Positions 8,308 to 16,873 of a stretch of DNA of 64,000 nt are shown piece by piece. Position numbers and translations under genes: made by a program. Origin of the DNA: Thalassospira povalilytica (GTDB lineage: Bacteria; Pseudomonadota; Alphaproteobacteria; Rhodospirillales; Thalassospiraceae); NCBI RefSeq assembly GCF_002844235.1, contig NZ_PGTS01000002.1, positions 62,001 through 126,000 of the forward strand, read 5' to 3'. Position 1 is the stretch's first letter. Every line of letters starts with the position of its first letter. Under the pieces are notes generated by a model, which had not been told where the DNA came from, did not search any database, and saw nothing but the letters and a program-made list of their open reading frames with translations.

Positions 8308-9138
8308 ATGATAATTGCACAATTGACCGACCTGCATATCGGTGCGGGGCGACGCCTTGCCTATCGCAAGGTTGATACGGCAGCTGCGCTTGAAAAGGCG
8401 GTCAAGCGGGTCAACACCATGGTGCCGCGTCCTGATATCGTCCTGTTTAGCGGCGATATCGGTGATCTGGGCATTGATGCGGAATATGCGCTTGTTGCGG
8501 AAATCCTGAGCGGGCTTGAGGTGCCATATTTCATGGTGCCGGGCAATCATGACCAGCGTTTGCCGTTGCGCCAGGCATTTCCGGATGCAACCCCGATTGA
8601 TGCCGACCAGAGTTTTGTCAATTACGCGGTCGAGGGGTATCCGGTCCGGTTGATCGGCATTGATACGCTTGATGAAGGACGCCCGGAAGGCAAGCTTGCG
8701 CCCGAGACGCTGGACTGGCTTGAGGAAACCCTGTCAGGGGAAACGGAAAAGCCCTGTTTGCTGTTTATGCATCACCCGCCGATCCGGGTTGGCATCACGC
8801 ATATGGATGTTCAGAATCTTGGCGACGGGGCAGCACGGCTTGGCCGGATCATTGCGGCGCACAAGGACCGCATCAAAGCGATTATTTGCGGGCATGTGCA
8901 TCGCCCGATCCATACGCTTTGGGCTGGTGTGCCGCTTATTATCGGGCCGTCGGTTGCCCATCAGGTTGCACTTGATCTTGATCCGGCCGGGCCATCGGCA
9001 TTCGTCATGGAACCCCCGGCAATGCATTTGCATGTCTGGGATCAGGAACAGGGCTGCTTGTTGACGCATCTGGCCTATATCGATGGCTATGACGGTCCGT
9101 ATCCGTTTTTTGATGCGGATGGCAAATTGATTGTCTGA
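8308..9138 (+). CDS. Metallophosphoesterase, GpdQ / CpdA-like phosphodiesterase
   Basis: A 276-residue binuclear metallophosphoesterase. The metal-binding blocks are in order: DLH at residues 8-10, GDIGD, GNHD, HHPP and GHVHRP. This is the class III cyclic-nucleotide / glycerophosphodiester phosphodiesterase pattern. No signal peptide is seen, so it works in the cytosol. ATG 8308 is the first codon that gives the family's normal start (MIIAQLTDLH). As the last gene of the LacI-ABC operon it probably cleaves the imported compound, which suggests a phosphodiester substrate. Confidence 0.88.
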   Translation: MIIAQLTDLHIGAGRRLAYRKVDTAAALEKAVKRVNTMVPRPDIVLFSGDIGDLGIDAEYALVAEILSGLEVPYFMVPGNHDQRLPLRQAFPDATPIDADQSFVNYAVEGYPVRLIGIDTLDEGRPEGKLAPETLDWLEETLSGETEKPCLLFMHHPPIRVGITHMDVQNLGDGAARLGRIIAAHKDRIKAIICGHVHRPIHTLWAGVPLIIGPSVAHQVALDLDPAGPSAFVMEPPAMHLHVWDQEQGCLLTHLAYIDGYDGPYPFFDADGKLIV

Positions 9139-9242
9139 TGCGGTTGCCGGGCCGGCAACGGGGGTGGTTTTCCAAACTGGCAATTTGTGCCGGCTGCGAC
9201 ATATCATGATTGCGGGTTGTGTGATGTCAGGCAGGAGGCGGT

Positions 9243-10406
9243 ATGAGTGCGAAGGGCGCGGAAACGGGGACGGAAACCAAAACCAAAACCGAAAAGGGGA
9301 CTGATGCCGGGGGTGATGCGCGCACGGATGCCGGGGCGGGTCCGGATGCTGGTCAGGGTGCCAGTGCGAGTGCCAGTGCGGGCAAAAAGCCGCGCAAGAA
9401 TATCAGTCTGGCCCTTCAGGGGGGCGGGTCGCACGGGGCGTTTACATGGGGTGTTCTGGACCGGTTGCTTGAGGATGAGGAACTGAGCATCGAGGCGATT
9501 TCGGGGACCTCGGCCGGGGCGATGAATGCCGCAGTGGTGACGTCGGGGGTTGCCAGGGGCGGTTATGAAGGCGCACGGGCCGATCTTGAAACCTTCTGGC
9601 GTGCGGTGTCCGAAGCCGCGCGGTTCAGCCCGCTGCAACGCAGCCCGATTGATATTCTGTTTGGCAACTGGTCGCTTGAAAACTCGCTGGCCTATATGTG
9701 GCTTGATATGAGTGCCAAGATGTTTTCGCCCTATGACCTTAATCCGGCGGGGGATAATCCGCTGGCGGCGATCCTGACAGAAGTCGTGGATTTCAAGGCG
9801 TTGAACAGTAGCCCGGCCAAGCTTTTTATCACCGCGACCAATGTTGAAACCGGGCAGGGGCGGGTATTTCGCAATCCCGATATCACGGTTGATGTGTTGC
9901 TGGCATCGGCCTGTTTGCCAACGATCTACAAGGCGGTCGAGATTGATGGCGTGCCTTATTGGGATGGCGGTTATACCGGCAATCCGAGCCTTGGCCCGCT
10001 GGTGCTGGAATGCGGGTCCGATGACACGGTTCTGGTGCAGATCAATCCGGTCAGGCGGCCGGGGGTGCCCAAAACGTCACGTGAAATTGCCAACCGGCTT
10101 AATGAGGTTTCATTTAACAGCAGCCTGATGAAAGAGCTGCGGATGATTTCGATCCTGCGCAAGGATGCGCCCGAACATATGTGCGAAGCCGCCAAATGGG
10201 GGGCGATGCGCATGCATTGTATCGCCAGTGAAGATATGCTCGATCTTGATCATTCCTCGAAACTCAATGCGGAATGGAGCTTCATGACCATGCTGCGCGA
10301 TCTCGGGCGGGAGGCGGCAAGCGCGTTTCTGCGAAAGCATCGCCGCGATATCGGTGTCAGGCCGTCGCTTGATCTTGATCTGTTTGCGCCTGATTATACG
10401 TCCTGA
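9243..10406 (+). CDS. Patatin-like phospholipase
   Basis: A 387-residue serine acyl hydrolase. The patatin oxyanion motif QGGGSHGAF is at residues 59-67, the nucleophile GTSAG at 88-92 (Ser90) and the dyad partner in WDGGYTGNPSL in the second half. These belong to the Ser-Asp lipid acyl hydrolase family acting on phospholipid or polyhydroxyalkanoate. The first 50 residues are a low-complexity T/K/E then D/A/G then S/A stretch, encoded by short tandem DNA repeats, and look disordered. CAGGAGG gives a strong ribosome site. The gene stands alone. Confidence 0.9.
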   Translation: MSAKGAETGTETKTKTEKGTDAGGDARTDAGAGPDAGQGASASASAGKKPRKNISLALQGGGSHGAFTWGVLDRLLEDEELSIEAISGTSAGAMNAAVVTSGVARGGYEGARADLETFWRAVSEAARFSPLQRSPIDILFGNWSLENSLAYMWLDMSAKMFSPYDLNPAGDNPLAAILTEVVDFKALNSSPAKLFITATNVETGQGRVFRNPDITVDVLLASACLPTIYKAVEIDGVPYWDGGYTGNPSLGPLVLECGSDDTVLVQINPVRRPGVPKTSREIANRLNEVSFNSSLMKELRMISILRKDAPEHMCEAAKWGAMRMHCIASEDMLDLDHSSKLNAEWSFMTMLRDLGREAASAFLRKHRRDIGVRPSLDLDLFAPDYTS

Positions 10407-10538
10407 GATCCTCGGTTGGGCGATTGCACATTGCGCGTGCGGGGCGTAGGCTTGTCTGTCTGCATCAGATACATGACGCTTGGAGATTGGCAGTCCAAAG
10501 ACAAACCGCCCGATAGAACCAACAAAGTGCGACCGGAA

Positions 10539-11090
10539 ATGTCCAAAACCGAATTTGAGAAAATGCAGGCAGGGGAATGGTATAGCTGCCTTGATCCGGA
10601 GCTTTCGGCCCTGCGCCGCCGTGCGCTTGAAGCCTGTCACGAGCATAGCGTGCTGTCCCCGGCAGAGCGCGGCAATATCGGGCCGTCCTTGCGTGCCCTG
10701 TTTGCCGCCTGTGCCGATGATGTGCGGATCGAAGCGCGGTTTCATTGTGCCTATGGCATCAATATCCATCTGGGGCGGGATGTGTTTTTGAATGTCGGGT
10801 GCGTGATCCTTGATACCGCACCGGTCCATATCGGCGATCATTCGATGCTGGGCCCCAATGTGCAGATTTACTGTGCGGACCATCATCGTGATCCGCAATT
10901 GCGCAAGGAACATCTTGAAGTCGGAAAACCGGTGACGATCGGGGAAAATGTGTGGATCGGTGGCGGGGCGATCATTTTGCCGGGCATTACCATCGGCGAT
11001 GATGCGATTGTCGGGGCCGGATCGGTGGTGACCCGTGATGTTGCGCCGGGCACCACGGTTGTCGGGAATCCGGCACGGGCCATCGGATGA
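10539..11090 (+). CDS. Maltose O-acetyltransferase-type hexapeptide acetyltransferase
   Basis: A 183-residue acetyltransferase of the Maa/NodL/LacA type. The N-terminal MSKTEFEKMQAGEWY helix matches the Mac domain that starts these enzymes, and a left-handed beta-helix follows with hexapeptide repeats and a C-terminal GNPAR end. The catalytic His lies in YCADHHRDPQLR. They transfer acetyl from acetyl-CoA to sugars. ATG 10539 gives the family length; the longer upstream frame has no homologous look. Confidence 0.92.
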   Translation: MSKTEFEKMQAGEWYSCLDPELSALRRRALEACHEHSVLSPAERGNIGPSLRALFAACADDVRIEARFHCAYGINIHLGRDVFLNVGCVILDTAPVHIGDHSMLGPNVQIYCADHHRDPQLRKEHLEVGKPVTIGENVWIGGGAIILPGITIGDDAIVGAGSVVTRDVAPGTTVVGNPARAIG

Positions 11091-11198
11091 TGTTCGGATC
11101 GTTTTGACTTTTCCTCAAAATCCCCCCAAAAAAAGCGGCAGCCAGAAGGGGGTGAGGACCGGCCGCCGCAAGTTTGCAGTATGAGGGACAGATCGAAT

Positions 11199-11732
11199 TC
11201 AGGCGATATCGTCAGACATCGGGCGGCGTTTGCGCCCGGTAATCATGGCGCGGATCAGGTTTTCGTGATGGCGCAGGCTTGCCAGCAGCACACCGCCAAT
11301 ATGCAGCAGCACAAGCGCCAAAAGGCCGTTGGCCAGAAATTCGTGAATATGTTCGAGGGCATCAGAGCCCCAGAAGGCATCGGTGGTATAAAGCTAGCCG
11401 GTAAAGGCACAACCGGCCATGGCAAGCAGCAGGGCGATGATCATGGCCGCCCCGGCCGGATTATGGCCGATATAGCGGTGTTCACGACCGCGCGCGATAT
11501 CGCCAAGATAGCCAAGTGTGGTTGCCGGGCCCTTGATGAACTGGGCAAAGCGGGCATAGTGCGTACCGACCAATCCCCAGACCAGACGCAGCGCAATCAG
11601 GCACCCGGCAGCATAACCGGCCCAGTGATGAAGGGCGTGCCATTCATCGGCCGTGATCCAGGCGATCAGGAAGCTTGTTGCCAATCCCCAGTGAAACAGG
11701 CGGATGAACGGATCCCAGACCGTGATCGACAT
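11199..11732 (-). pseudogene. Cytochrome b561 gene interrupted by an amber codon
   Basis: The minus-strand frame starts MSITVWDPFIRLFHWGL, a normal opening for Ni/Fe-hydrogenase-type b561 proteins, and runs 112 residues to GCAFTG. A TAG at 11396-11394 follows. The same frame then continues without further stops for 64 residues ([20 protein letters not shown] onward) to a TGA at 11199. Relatives usually have G-W-L-Y there, so TGG to TAG explains the stop. Heme-ligand His residues are on both sides, so the product would be truncated. It follows the PepSY gene in one transcription unit. Confidence 0.85.
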
Positions 11733-11831
11733 GATGGTTCCTTTCAGACAGACAGAAAGTGTTTCCGGCGACGCGGAGGACTGTTGGCGCCGCCAGAAAC
11801 ACCCGGATATGGCAACAACTGACTTTGGGGA

Positions 11832-12143
11832 TCAGTCGTCTTCGCCATCCTGTTTGACGATCACGAAAGATGCCGGATCGAAATAGGCTTCAATTTTCTT
11901 GCCGTCGCTGTCGATGGCGTAAACTTCAAAGCAGCCTTCGTCTTCCTTGATCTTGCGCACGTCCCAGCCTTCGCCGGTCAGCTTGGCCTTGAGTTCGTCG
12001 GTGGTTTTCCATTCCGATTTCGGAACCTTGCAGTAGTCCTCGTCGGCAAAGGCCGCGGTCGAGGAAAGCGACGCGACCGCCCCGGCCAGAAGGGCGGTGA
12101 TGGCAACGGCAAAAAGGGCGGTTGGGAAAACAGTTCTTTTCAT
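11832..12143 (-). CDS. PepSY domain-containing periplasmic protein
   Basis: A 103-residue exported protein with a Sec signal ending near AAFA-DEDYCK. The mature domain is one PepSY_2-like unit: TTDELKAKLTGEGWDVRKIK then GCFEVYAIDSDGKKIEAYFD. It has two cysteines. ATG 12143 is 8 bp after AAGGA and is preferred to ATG 12149. PepSY plus cytochrome b561 genes next to a two-component system is a frequent set in Proteobacteria. It is divergent from the response regulator and has its own copy of the shared operator at 12288-12304. Confidence 0.85.
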   Translation of the reverse strand: MKRTVFPTALFAVAITALLAGAVASLSSTAAFADEDYCKVPKSEWKTTDELKAKLTGEGWDVRKIKEDEGCFEVYAIDSDGKKIEAYFDPASFVIVKQDGEDD

Positions 12144-12287
12144 GGGCATAATCCTTCATAACTGTGGGACGCGGATCCGGCAGAGGGAACGATGCAGGAA
12201 TTCCGGCAGACGCAGGCGATGTGACGGACATTTCCGGGATGTGCCGTGTCAACGATGCGCCGAACAGGAACAAGAATGACGGTGTTT

Positions 12288-12304
12288 CCTGACAGCCAAC
12301 TGAA
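12288..12304 (-). promoter_or_regulatory. OmpR-type operator facing the PepSY/b561 genes
   Basis: Read on the minus strand the site is TTCAGTTGGCTGTCAGG, 15 of 17 identical to the plus-strand site at 12321-12337. Each site points to one of the two divergent transcription units. It sits about 145 bp before the PepSY start. Confidence 0.65.
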
Positions 12305-12320
12305 GGCGCTATGCGCGTTG

Positions 12321-12337
12321 TTCAGGTTGCTGTCAGG
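12321..12337 (+). promoter_or_regulatory. OmpR-type operator facing the two-component genes
   Basis: TTCAGGTTGCTGTCAGG holds two TCAGG half-sites 11 bp apart, one helical turn, as expected for a tandem OmpR/PmrA/QseB-type dimer site. The same 17 bp occurs without change at 19643-19659, upstream of eptA. Autoregulation of the two-component genes is inferred. Confidence 0.7.
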
Positions 12338-12388
12338 ACAGGGGCATAGCCAGACGGTTTGTTTCAATAACGGTCTGGTGCAGATATC

Positions 12389-13057
12389 GTGGATGGAAAA
12401 TCGTTGCGAATTCTTCTGGTCGAAGACGAGATCATGCTGGGCGAGGCAGTGCGCGATCATTTGCTGGCCAGTGGCGAGGCGGTGGATCACAGCGAAAATG
12501 TCACCGATGCCGAGATCATGATGCGCACCACCAATTATGATGTGCTGTTGCTTGACCTTAATTTGCCAGATGGTAGCGGGCTTGATCTTTTGCGCGGGCT
12601 CAGGCGGCGCGGATCGGCCATTCCCTGTATCATTCTGACCGCGCAGGATCAGATTTCCGACCGGATTGCCGGGCTGAATGCCGGGGCGGATGATTATCTG
12701 GTCAAGCCGTTTGATCTGAATGAATTATCGGCCCGTCTGGCCGCGGTTGCGCGGCGTTATAGCGGCAATCCCAATCCGTTTGTCACCCTTGATGGCGGGG
12801 TCGAGGTTGACCTTGCCGGGCGGACCGTTCTGGTGGACGGGGCGCAGACCGATCTGACATCGCGCGAATGGGCGTTGCTTGACCAGATGGTGCGCCGCCC
12901 CGGTCAGACATTGTCAAAACGCCAGCTTGAAGAAGCGCTTTATGAATTCGGGGCGGAAATTGAAAGCAATACGGTTGAGGTCTATGTCAGCCGGGTGCGC
13001 CGCAAGCTTGGGCGTGATGTGATCAAGACCGTGCGCGGTGTGGGTTATCGGGTATAG
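12389..13057 (+). CDS. OmpR-family response regulator (QseB/PmrA-like)
   Basis: A 222-residue regulator with an N-terminal receiver domain (acidic pocket DE near 13-14, phospho-acceptor Asp56 in LLLDLNLPDG, conserved Lys in DDYLVKPF) and a C-terminal winged-helix DNA-binding domain ending VRGVGYRV. Start is a GTG at 12389; a TTG five codons later is possible. Its kinase gene follows 12 bp after the stop. Likely targets are its own operon, the divergent PepSY/b561 pair and eptA, because all three carry the same 17-bp site. Confidence 0.93.
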   Translation: MDGKSLRILLVEDEIMLGEAVRDHLLASGEAVDHSENVTDAEIMMRTTNYDVLLLDLNLPDGSGLDLLRGLRRRGSAIPCIILTAQDQISDRIAGLNAGADDYLVKPFDLNELSARLAAVARRYSGNPNPFVTLDGGVEVDLAGRTVLVDGAQTDLTSREWALLDQMVRRPGQTLSKRQLEEALYEFGAEIESNTVEVYVSRVRRKLGRDVIKTVRGVGYRV

Positions 13058-13069
13058 GGCGGGGCCGGC

Positions 13070-14461
13070 ATGATGAAAATCAAGCAGCAAAACAGCCTGC
13101 AATTCATCCTGACCAAGCGGCTGACGATCATTGTCGCGCTGTGCTGGATCGCAGGGTCGGTTCTTGCGGCCTATAGCATGTATCACGAACTCGAAGAGGC
13201 CGCCGATACCGGGCTTGTTGAAACCGCCCGGCGGGGTTCGACCCTTATGAGGTTTTATTTTGATGCCCATTGGGACGGATCATCCATGGTGGTGATGCCA
13301 ACCCCGGCCGATCAAGTGGCAAGCACCGATAATGACGGGGACGAGGAAAATGTCGCCGATTACCTGCTTTATCAGTTGCGGGCGGCTAACGGGGATGTGC
13401 TGTTGCGATCGCATAATGCCATGGCCGCACCATTTGCCGCCCCTGTGGCGGTCGGGTTTTATCAGGATGACGATTTCCGGATTTATACCGCCCGCAGTGG
13501 CGACGGGCAGCTTTACATGCAGGTGGCAGAGCCGCTTGAGCATCGCCACGAGGCAATTCTTGAAAGTGTGGCGGCACAGTTTTTGCCGATTGCGCTTCTG
13601 ATCCCGACGGTGATTATCGGGATCATCCTTGGCGTGCGTCAGGGGCTTGTGCCGGTGCAGCGGGTGCGCGACGAGATCGAGGCGCGCGGCGAAGGCAACC
13701 TGACGCCGATTGAACAGGAAGAAGCCCCCGAAGAAATCACCACCATTGTATCGGCGGTCAACAGCCTGATGGGCAAGCTTGAGGCGGCGCTGAATGTCGA
13801 GCGCAGCTTTACCGCCAACAGCGCCCATGAATTGCGCACCCCGATTGCCGCAGCCCTGGCACAGACCCAGCGGCTTGTGCTTGAACTGCCCGAAGGACAT
13901 GAAAGCCGCAAGCGCGCCCTTCAGACCGAGGCATCGCTTAAACGGTTGTCGCGGCTGGCCGAAAAGCTTTTGCAGCTGGCGCGCGCCGAAGCGGGCGGCG
14001 GCTTTAGCCCGACCGGGCATGATCAGAAGCTGGGATCGACGCTTTTGCTGGTGATTGATGATGTGATGCGTGCGGGAATTGATGGCGGTGATATCGTCTA
14101 TGACAGCGACGCGGTGGCAACGCTTGAGGCCAATATCGACCATGATGCCTTTGCCATCTGTTTGCGCAATCTGATTGAAAATGCGCTTAGACACGGGGCG
14201 AAGGACCAGCCGGTCGAGATTACGGTCACAGATCGCCACATCATCCGGGTGGCCAATGGCGGACCGGCGATCGCCGCGGGCAATCTTGATGATCTTAAAA
14301 CCCGGTTCAAACGATCCCATAACAGCGGGGACGGGGCGGGGCTTGGACTTGCGATCGTTGATGCGATCGTGCGCAATACACGGTCCGAGCTGAAGCTTTA
14401 TTCGCCGCGTCCGGGCAAGACGGACGGTTTCATGGCGGAATTGATCCTGCATCAAAGCTGA
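13070..14461 (+). CDS. Sensor histidine kinase (QseC/PmrB-like)
   Basis: A 463-residue inner-membrane kinase. Membrane segments lie at about 19-38 and 171-189 and enclose a periplasmic sensor of roughly 130 residues that is acidic near 85-97 (DNDGDEEN). A HAMP-type linker follows, then the H-box with His253 (SAHELRTPIA), the N-box CLRNLIENALRHGA and the G-box GAGLGLAIVDAIVR. It partners the response regulator directly upstream. An acidic sensor loop could bind cations or cationic peptides, as in PmrB/PhoQ; that is inference. Confidence 0.92.
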   Translation: MMKIKQQNSLQFILTKRLTIIVALCWIAGSVLAAYSMYHELEEAADTGLVETARRGSTLMRFYFDAHWDGSSMVVMPTPADQVASTDNDGDEENVADYLLYQLRAANGDVLLRSHNAMAAPFAAPVAVGFYQDDDFRIYTARSGDGQLYMQVAEPLEHRHEAILESVAAQFLPIALLIPTVIIGIILGVRQGLVPVQRVRDEIEARGEGNLTPIEQEEAPEEITTIVSAVNSLMGKLEAALNVERSFTANSAHELRTPIAAALAQTQRLVLELPEGHESRKRALQTEASLKRLSRLAEKLLQLARAEAGGGFSPTGHDQKLGSTLLLVIDDVMRAGIDGGDIVYDSDAVATLEANIDHDAFAICLRNLIENALRHGAKDQPVEITVTDRHIIRVANGGPAIAAGNLDDLKTRFKRSHNSGDGAGLGLAIVDAIVRNTRSELKLYSPRPGKTDGFMAELILHQS

Positions 14462-14495
14462 ACGCAAAAAGGCCGCCCGAAGGTGGCCTTTGCGT
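14462..14495. terminator. Terminator-like hairpin after the kinase gene
   Basis: ACGCAAAAAGGCCGCC pairs with GGTGGCCTTTGCGT around a CGAA loop, starting right after the kinase stop. It serves the two-component operon. A perfect 16-bp palindrome follows at 14499-14514. Confidence 0.55.
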
Positions 14496-14548
14496 CATTG
14501 ATATCGCGATATCAGCGATAAGTGCGATAACCGCGAAGATGGTGCGGG

Positions 14549-15739
14549 CTATTTGCCGACCCCGACCTTGATTGCCAGTTTGCGAAGCGGGCTGATGCGG
14601 TTGATTGCCGACAGGCCAGCCAGACGCAGGTCGCGCAACGGTTTGGGTTCAAGCATCGATGCGCGGTTCAGGATATCGATACCGCCGACCCGCATCACGG
14701 TTTTGGGCAACTGGCGGCGTTCATAGGATTTCAAAAGCGGGGTTTCGCCGATATCCTTGCCGTGCAGCTTGGCCTTTGCCATCAGTTCGGCCAGGGTTTC
14801 GATGTCATGCAGGCTCATATTCAGCCCTTGTGCGCCAATCGGCGGCACGACGTGGGCGGCCTCGGCGATCAGGGCAAGGCGCGCGGCAATCAGGCGGGTG
14901 GGAATCTGTGCGATCATCGGCCAGACCGCACGCGGGGATGCGACGCTTAGCGGACCAAACAGGTTCATGGTGTCATGGGTGATTTCGGCGGACAGTGCAT
15001 CGTCACTCATGGCATTAAGCTCATCGGCCCGGGCCGCAGGCGTCATCCAGACCACGGACGAGCACGGTTTGCCATCAAGATCAGGCATCGGCACCAGTGT
15101 CAGCGGCCCGCCGGTGCGGTGGATTTCGGTCGAGATATTGTCATGCGGCTTGTCATGGGTGACGACAAAGACCAGCGCGCTTTGATCATAGGCCCAGCGT
15201 TTGTGTTTGATCCCGGCCATGTCGCGCAAGCTGGAATTGCGGCCATCGGCGGCGATCACGACTTTGGCCCGGACGGTTTCACCATCGGACAGCGTGACTT
15301 CGCCAAAACGCGCCGTGCTTTTGAAGCCGGTTACCGTGGTCGAAAACCGGAAATCGACATTTTCAAGTTCGGCCAGACGGGCCATCAGCGCAACGCGGGC
15401 CGCCTTGTTTGAGACGTTCCAGCCGAAAAATCCCTGTTTGGTTTCGGCCCCGTCAAAATCGGCGGTTTCGCGCGGTTGCCATTCGGAACCGCCGGCATCG
15501 ACGATCCGCATGACGCGAAGTTCGGCCCCGGTCGGTTTGATCGCGTCCCAGACACCGGCCTTTTTAAGGGTTTCGATGCCCGGCTCAAGAAAGGCGGTGG
15601 TCCGCAAATCCGTGCCTTCGCCAATATCGGCGGGGGCCGGATCGACAATCACGATCTGATGTCCGTCGGCCGCAAACCGTGCGGCTGCACTCATTCCGGC
15701 GATCCCGCCACCAGCAATCAGAATATCGGTTTCGATCAT
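14549..15739 (-). CDS. UbiH/UbiF/COQ6-family FAD monooxygenase (ubiquinone hydroxylase)
   Basis: A 396-residue flavoprotein hydroxylase. The N-terminal Rossmann motif is DILIAGGGIAGMSAA (GxGxxG near residues 9-14), the middle holds the IAADGRNSSLRDM motif and the C-terminal FAD site reads LIAEAAHVVPPIGAQGLNMS. The usual GD of that last motif is AE here. My recollection is that this occurs in alphaproteobacterial UbiL-like members, so I do not treat it as damage. It probably hydroxylates the ubiquinone ring. It is convergent with the kinase gene. Confidence 0.88.
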   Translation of the reverse strand: MIETDILIAGGGIAGMSAAARFAADGHQIVIVDPAPADIGEGTDLRTTAFLEPGIETLKKAGVWDAIKPTGAELRVMRIVDAGGSEWQPRETADFDGAETKQGFFGWNVSNKAARVALMARLAELENVDFRFSTTVTGFKSTARFGEVTLSDGETVRAKVVIAADGRNSSLRDMAGIKHKRWAYDQSALVFVVTHDKPHDNISTEIHRTGGPLTLVPMPDLDGKPCSSVVWMTPAARADELNAMSDDALSAEITHDTMNLFGPLSVASPRAVWPMIAQIPTRLIAARLALIAEAAHVVPPIGAQGLNMSLHDIETLAELMAKAKLHGKDIGETPLLKSYERRQLPKTVMRVGGIDILNRASMLEPKPLRDLRLAGLSAINRISPLRKLAIKVGVGK

Positions 15740-16546
15740 GATCGGTCTTTCCTGTCTTCACGGCAAAATGCAGCGGCCAAAGCCCTACATTTGATGTCGG
15801 GCAATGTGCCCGTTTGGCGGACTATACGCAATTGTTTTGCCAAATGTCTTGATACAGATCGTCTTGCTATACGCATTGCACCCGCCATCCGATTGATCGT
15901 ACGGGCAGCAGGCAGCAGGCAGCAGGAAGGTGCAAGAGGCATCGTATCGGGGACAGGAGATGTTCGGGGCGTCGGAGCAGGGGGCGGGCTGGTGGTGCTG
16001 TGTTGCAGTGGTGCAGTGGTGCAGTGGTGTTTTGATGCCGCGAGGCGGTTAGGCGGGGAGGCTGTGATGTGGTGGTGCCGTGATGTGGTGATGAAGTGAT
16101 GCATGATGCATGATGCAGCTGGGGTGACTGGCATTGTGGTGGTTCGGGGCGTGACGGGCGATGAAGGCCGTCGCTGGTGGGGGGGGGATGATGTTTGGGG
16201 CGTGGTACTGCTGCCCAAGGCATTCGTGTTGGTGTTGGTGTTGGGGGTGAACGGGGCGGTTTTTTGCGGGCGGGTACGGGCTTGTGGTGTGGGAGGGGCA
16301 GCGTTCGCGTGACGGCGTGGGCGGGTATGTGTTGGGGGGCGGGATTGTTGCGCGGGTGTTCGGGAGTTCCGGGGTGTTACGTGACTGGTGCTGGTGTGTT
16401 GCAGCGGATGTTCGGGATGGTTCAGGCGCAAGTGGCAGCGGGCATGTCACAGCAGGCATGTGGCGGGCGGGATTGCGCCGGAAGGGCGGATCGGGCATTT
16501 TGGGCGGGCGTTTGTTGCCACCACCTTTATGTGCAGGATATTTGCC
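15740..16546. other. Long gene-free region rich in short tandem repeats
   Basis: About 800 bp without a credible gene. Frames through it translate to low-complexity H/T/P or G/V peptides. From 15900 the plus strand is strongly G/T rich and carries four unrelated tandem triplets: GGCAGCA x3 at 15904-15924, TGCAGTGG x3 at 16004-16027, TGATGCA x3 at 16097-16117 and GTGTTG x3 at 16226-16243. The last 100 bp should hold the promoter of the SMR gene. Confidence 0.7.
15904..16243. repeat. Microsatellite cluster (four three-copy tandem repeats)
   Basis: Units of 7, 8, 7 and 6 bp, three exact copies each, lie within 340 bp. None is a multiple of a coding repeat in a real gene. They are likely slippage products in a skewed G/T-rich spacer. 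Confidence 0.8.
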
Positions 16547-16873
16547 ATGCTCGCCTGGGTCTATTTGATGGGCGCGATCGGTCTTGAAGTGATCGGGACC
16601 GTGTCGCTTAAATTTTCCAACGGATTTACCGACCTGAAATTTTCGGTCCTGACGCTTGTGATGTACGGGCTGAGCTTCTGGGTGCTGGCGCTGACCTTGA
16701 AGGTTTTGCCGATCAGCACGGCCTATGCGGTGTGGTCGGGGCTTGGCACGGCGGCCGTCGCGATCATTGGCCTGGTGTTTTTCAAGGAGCCGATGACCGC
16801 CCTTAAGGGGGTTTTCCTGTTGATGATCATTGGCGGTGTGGTCGGATTAAAGGCGATCAGTTCGGAAAGCTAA
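16547..16873 (+). CDS. Small multidrug resistance (SMR) family transporter
   Basis: A 108-residue protein with four membrane helices. The essential proton/substrate carboxylate is at Glu14 (MLAWVYLMGAIGLEVIGT), exactly where EmrE has it, and the helix-3 motif AYAVWSGLGT matches EmrE-type members rather than Gdx guanidinium exporters. It should export cationic lipophilic drugs or quaternary compounds in exchange for protons. ATG 16547 has AGGAT upstream and gives the family length; longer upstream frames run into repeats. Its stop overlaps the convergent SDR gene by 4 bp. Confidence 0.92.
   Translation: MLAWVYLMGAIGLEVIGTVSLKFSNGFTDLKFSVLTLVMYGLSFWVLALTLKVLPISTAYAVWSGLGTAAVAIIGLVFFKEPMTALKGVFLLMIIGGVVGLKAISSES

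Noticed and set aside
14549..15739. GD to AE change in the third FAD motif of the Ubi hydroxylase as a defect
   Set aside because: The surrounding AAHVVPPIGAQGLN is fully conserved, and I recall the same form in alphaproteobacterial UbiL-type enzymes.
16049..16498. Frames of 100-230 codons in the 15.7-16.5 kb spacer
   Set aside because: They encode only low-complexity H/T/P or G/V peptides that follow the DNA repeats and have no ribosome site or family likeness.
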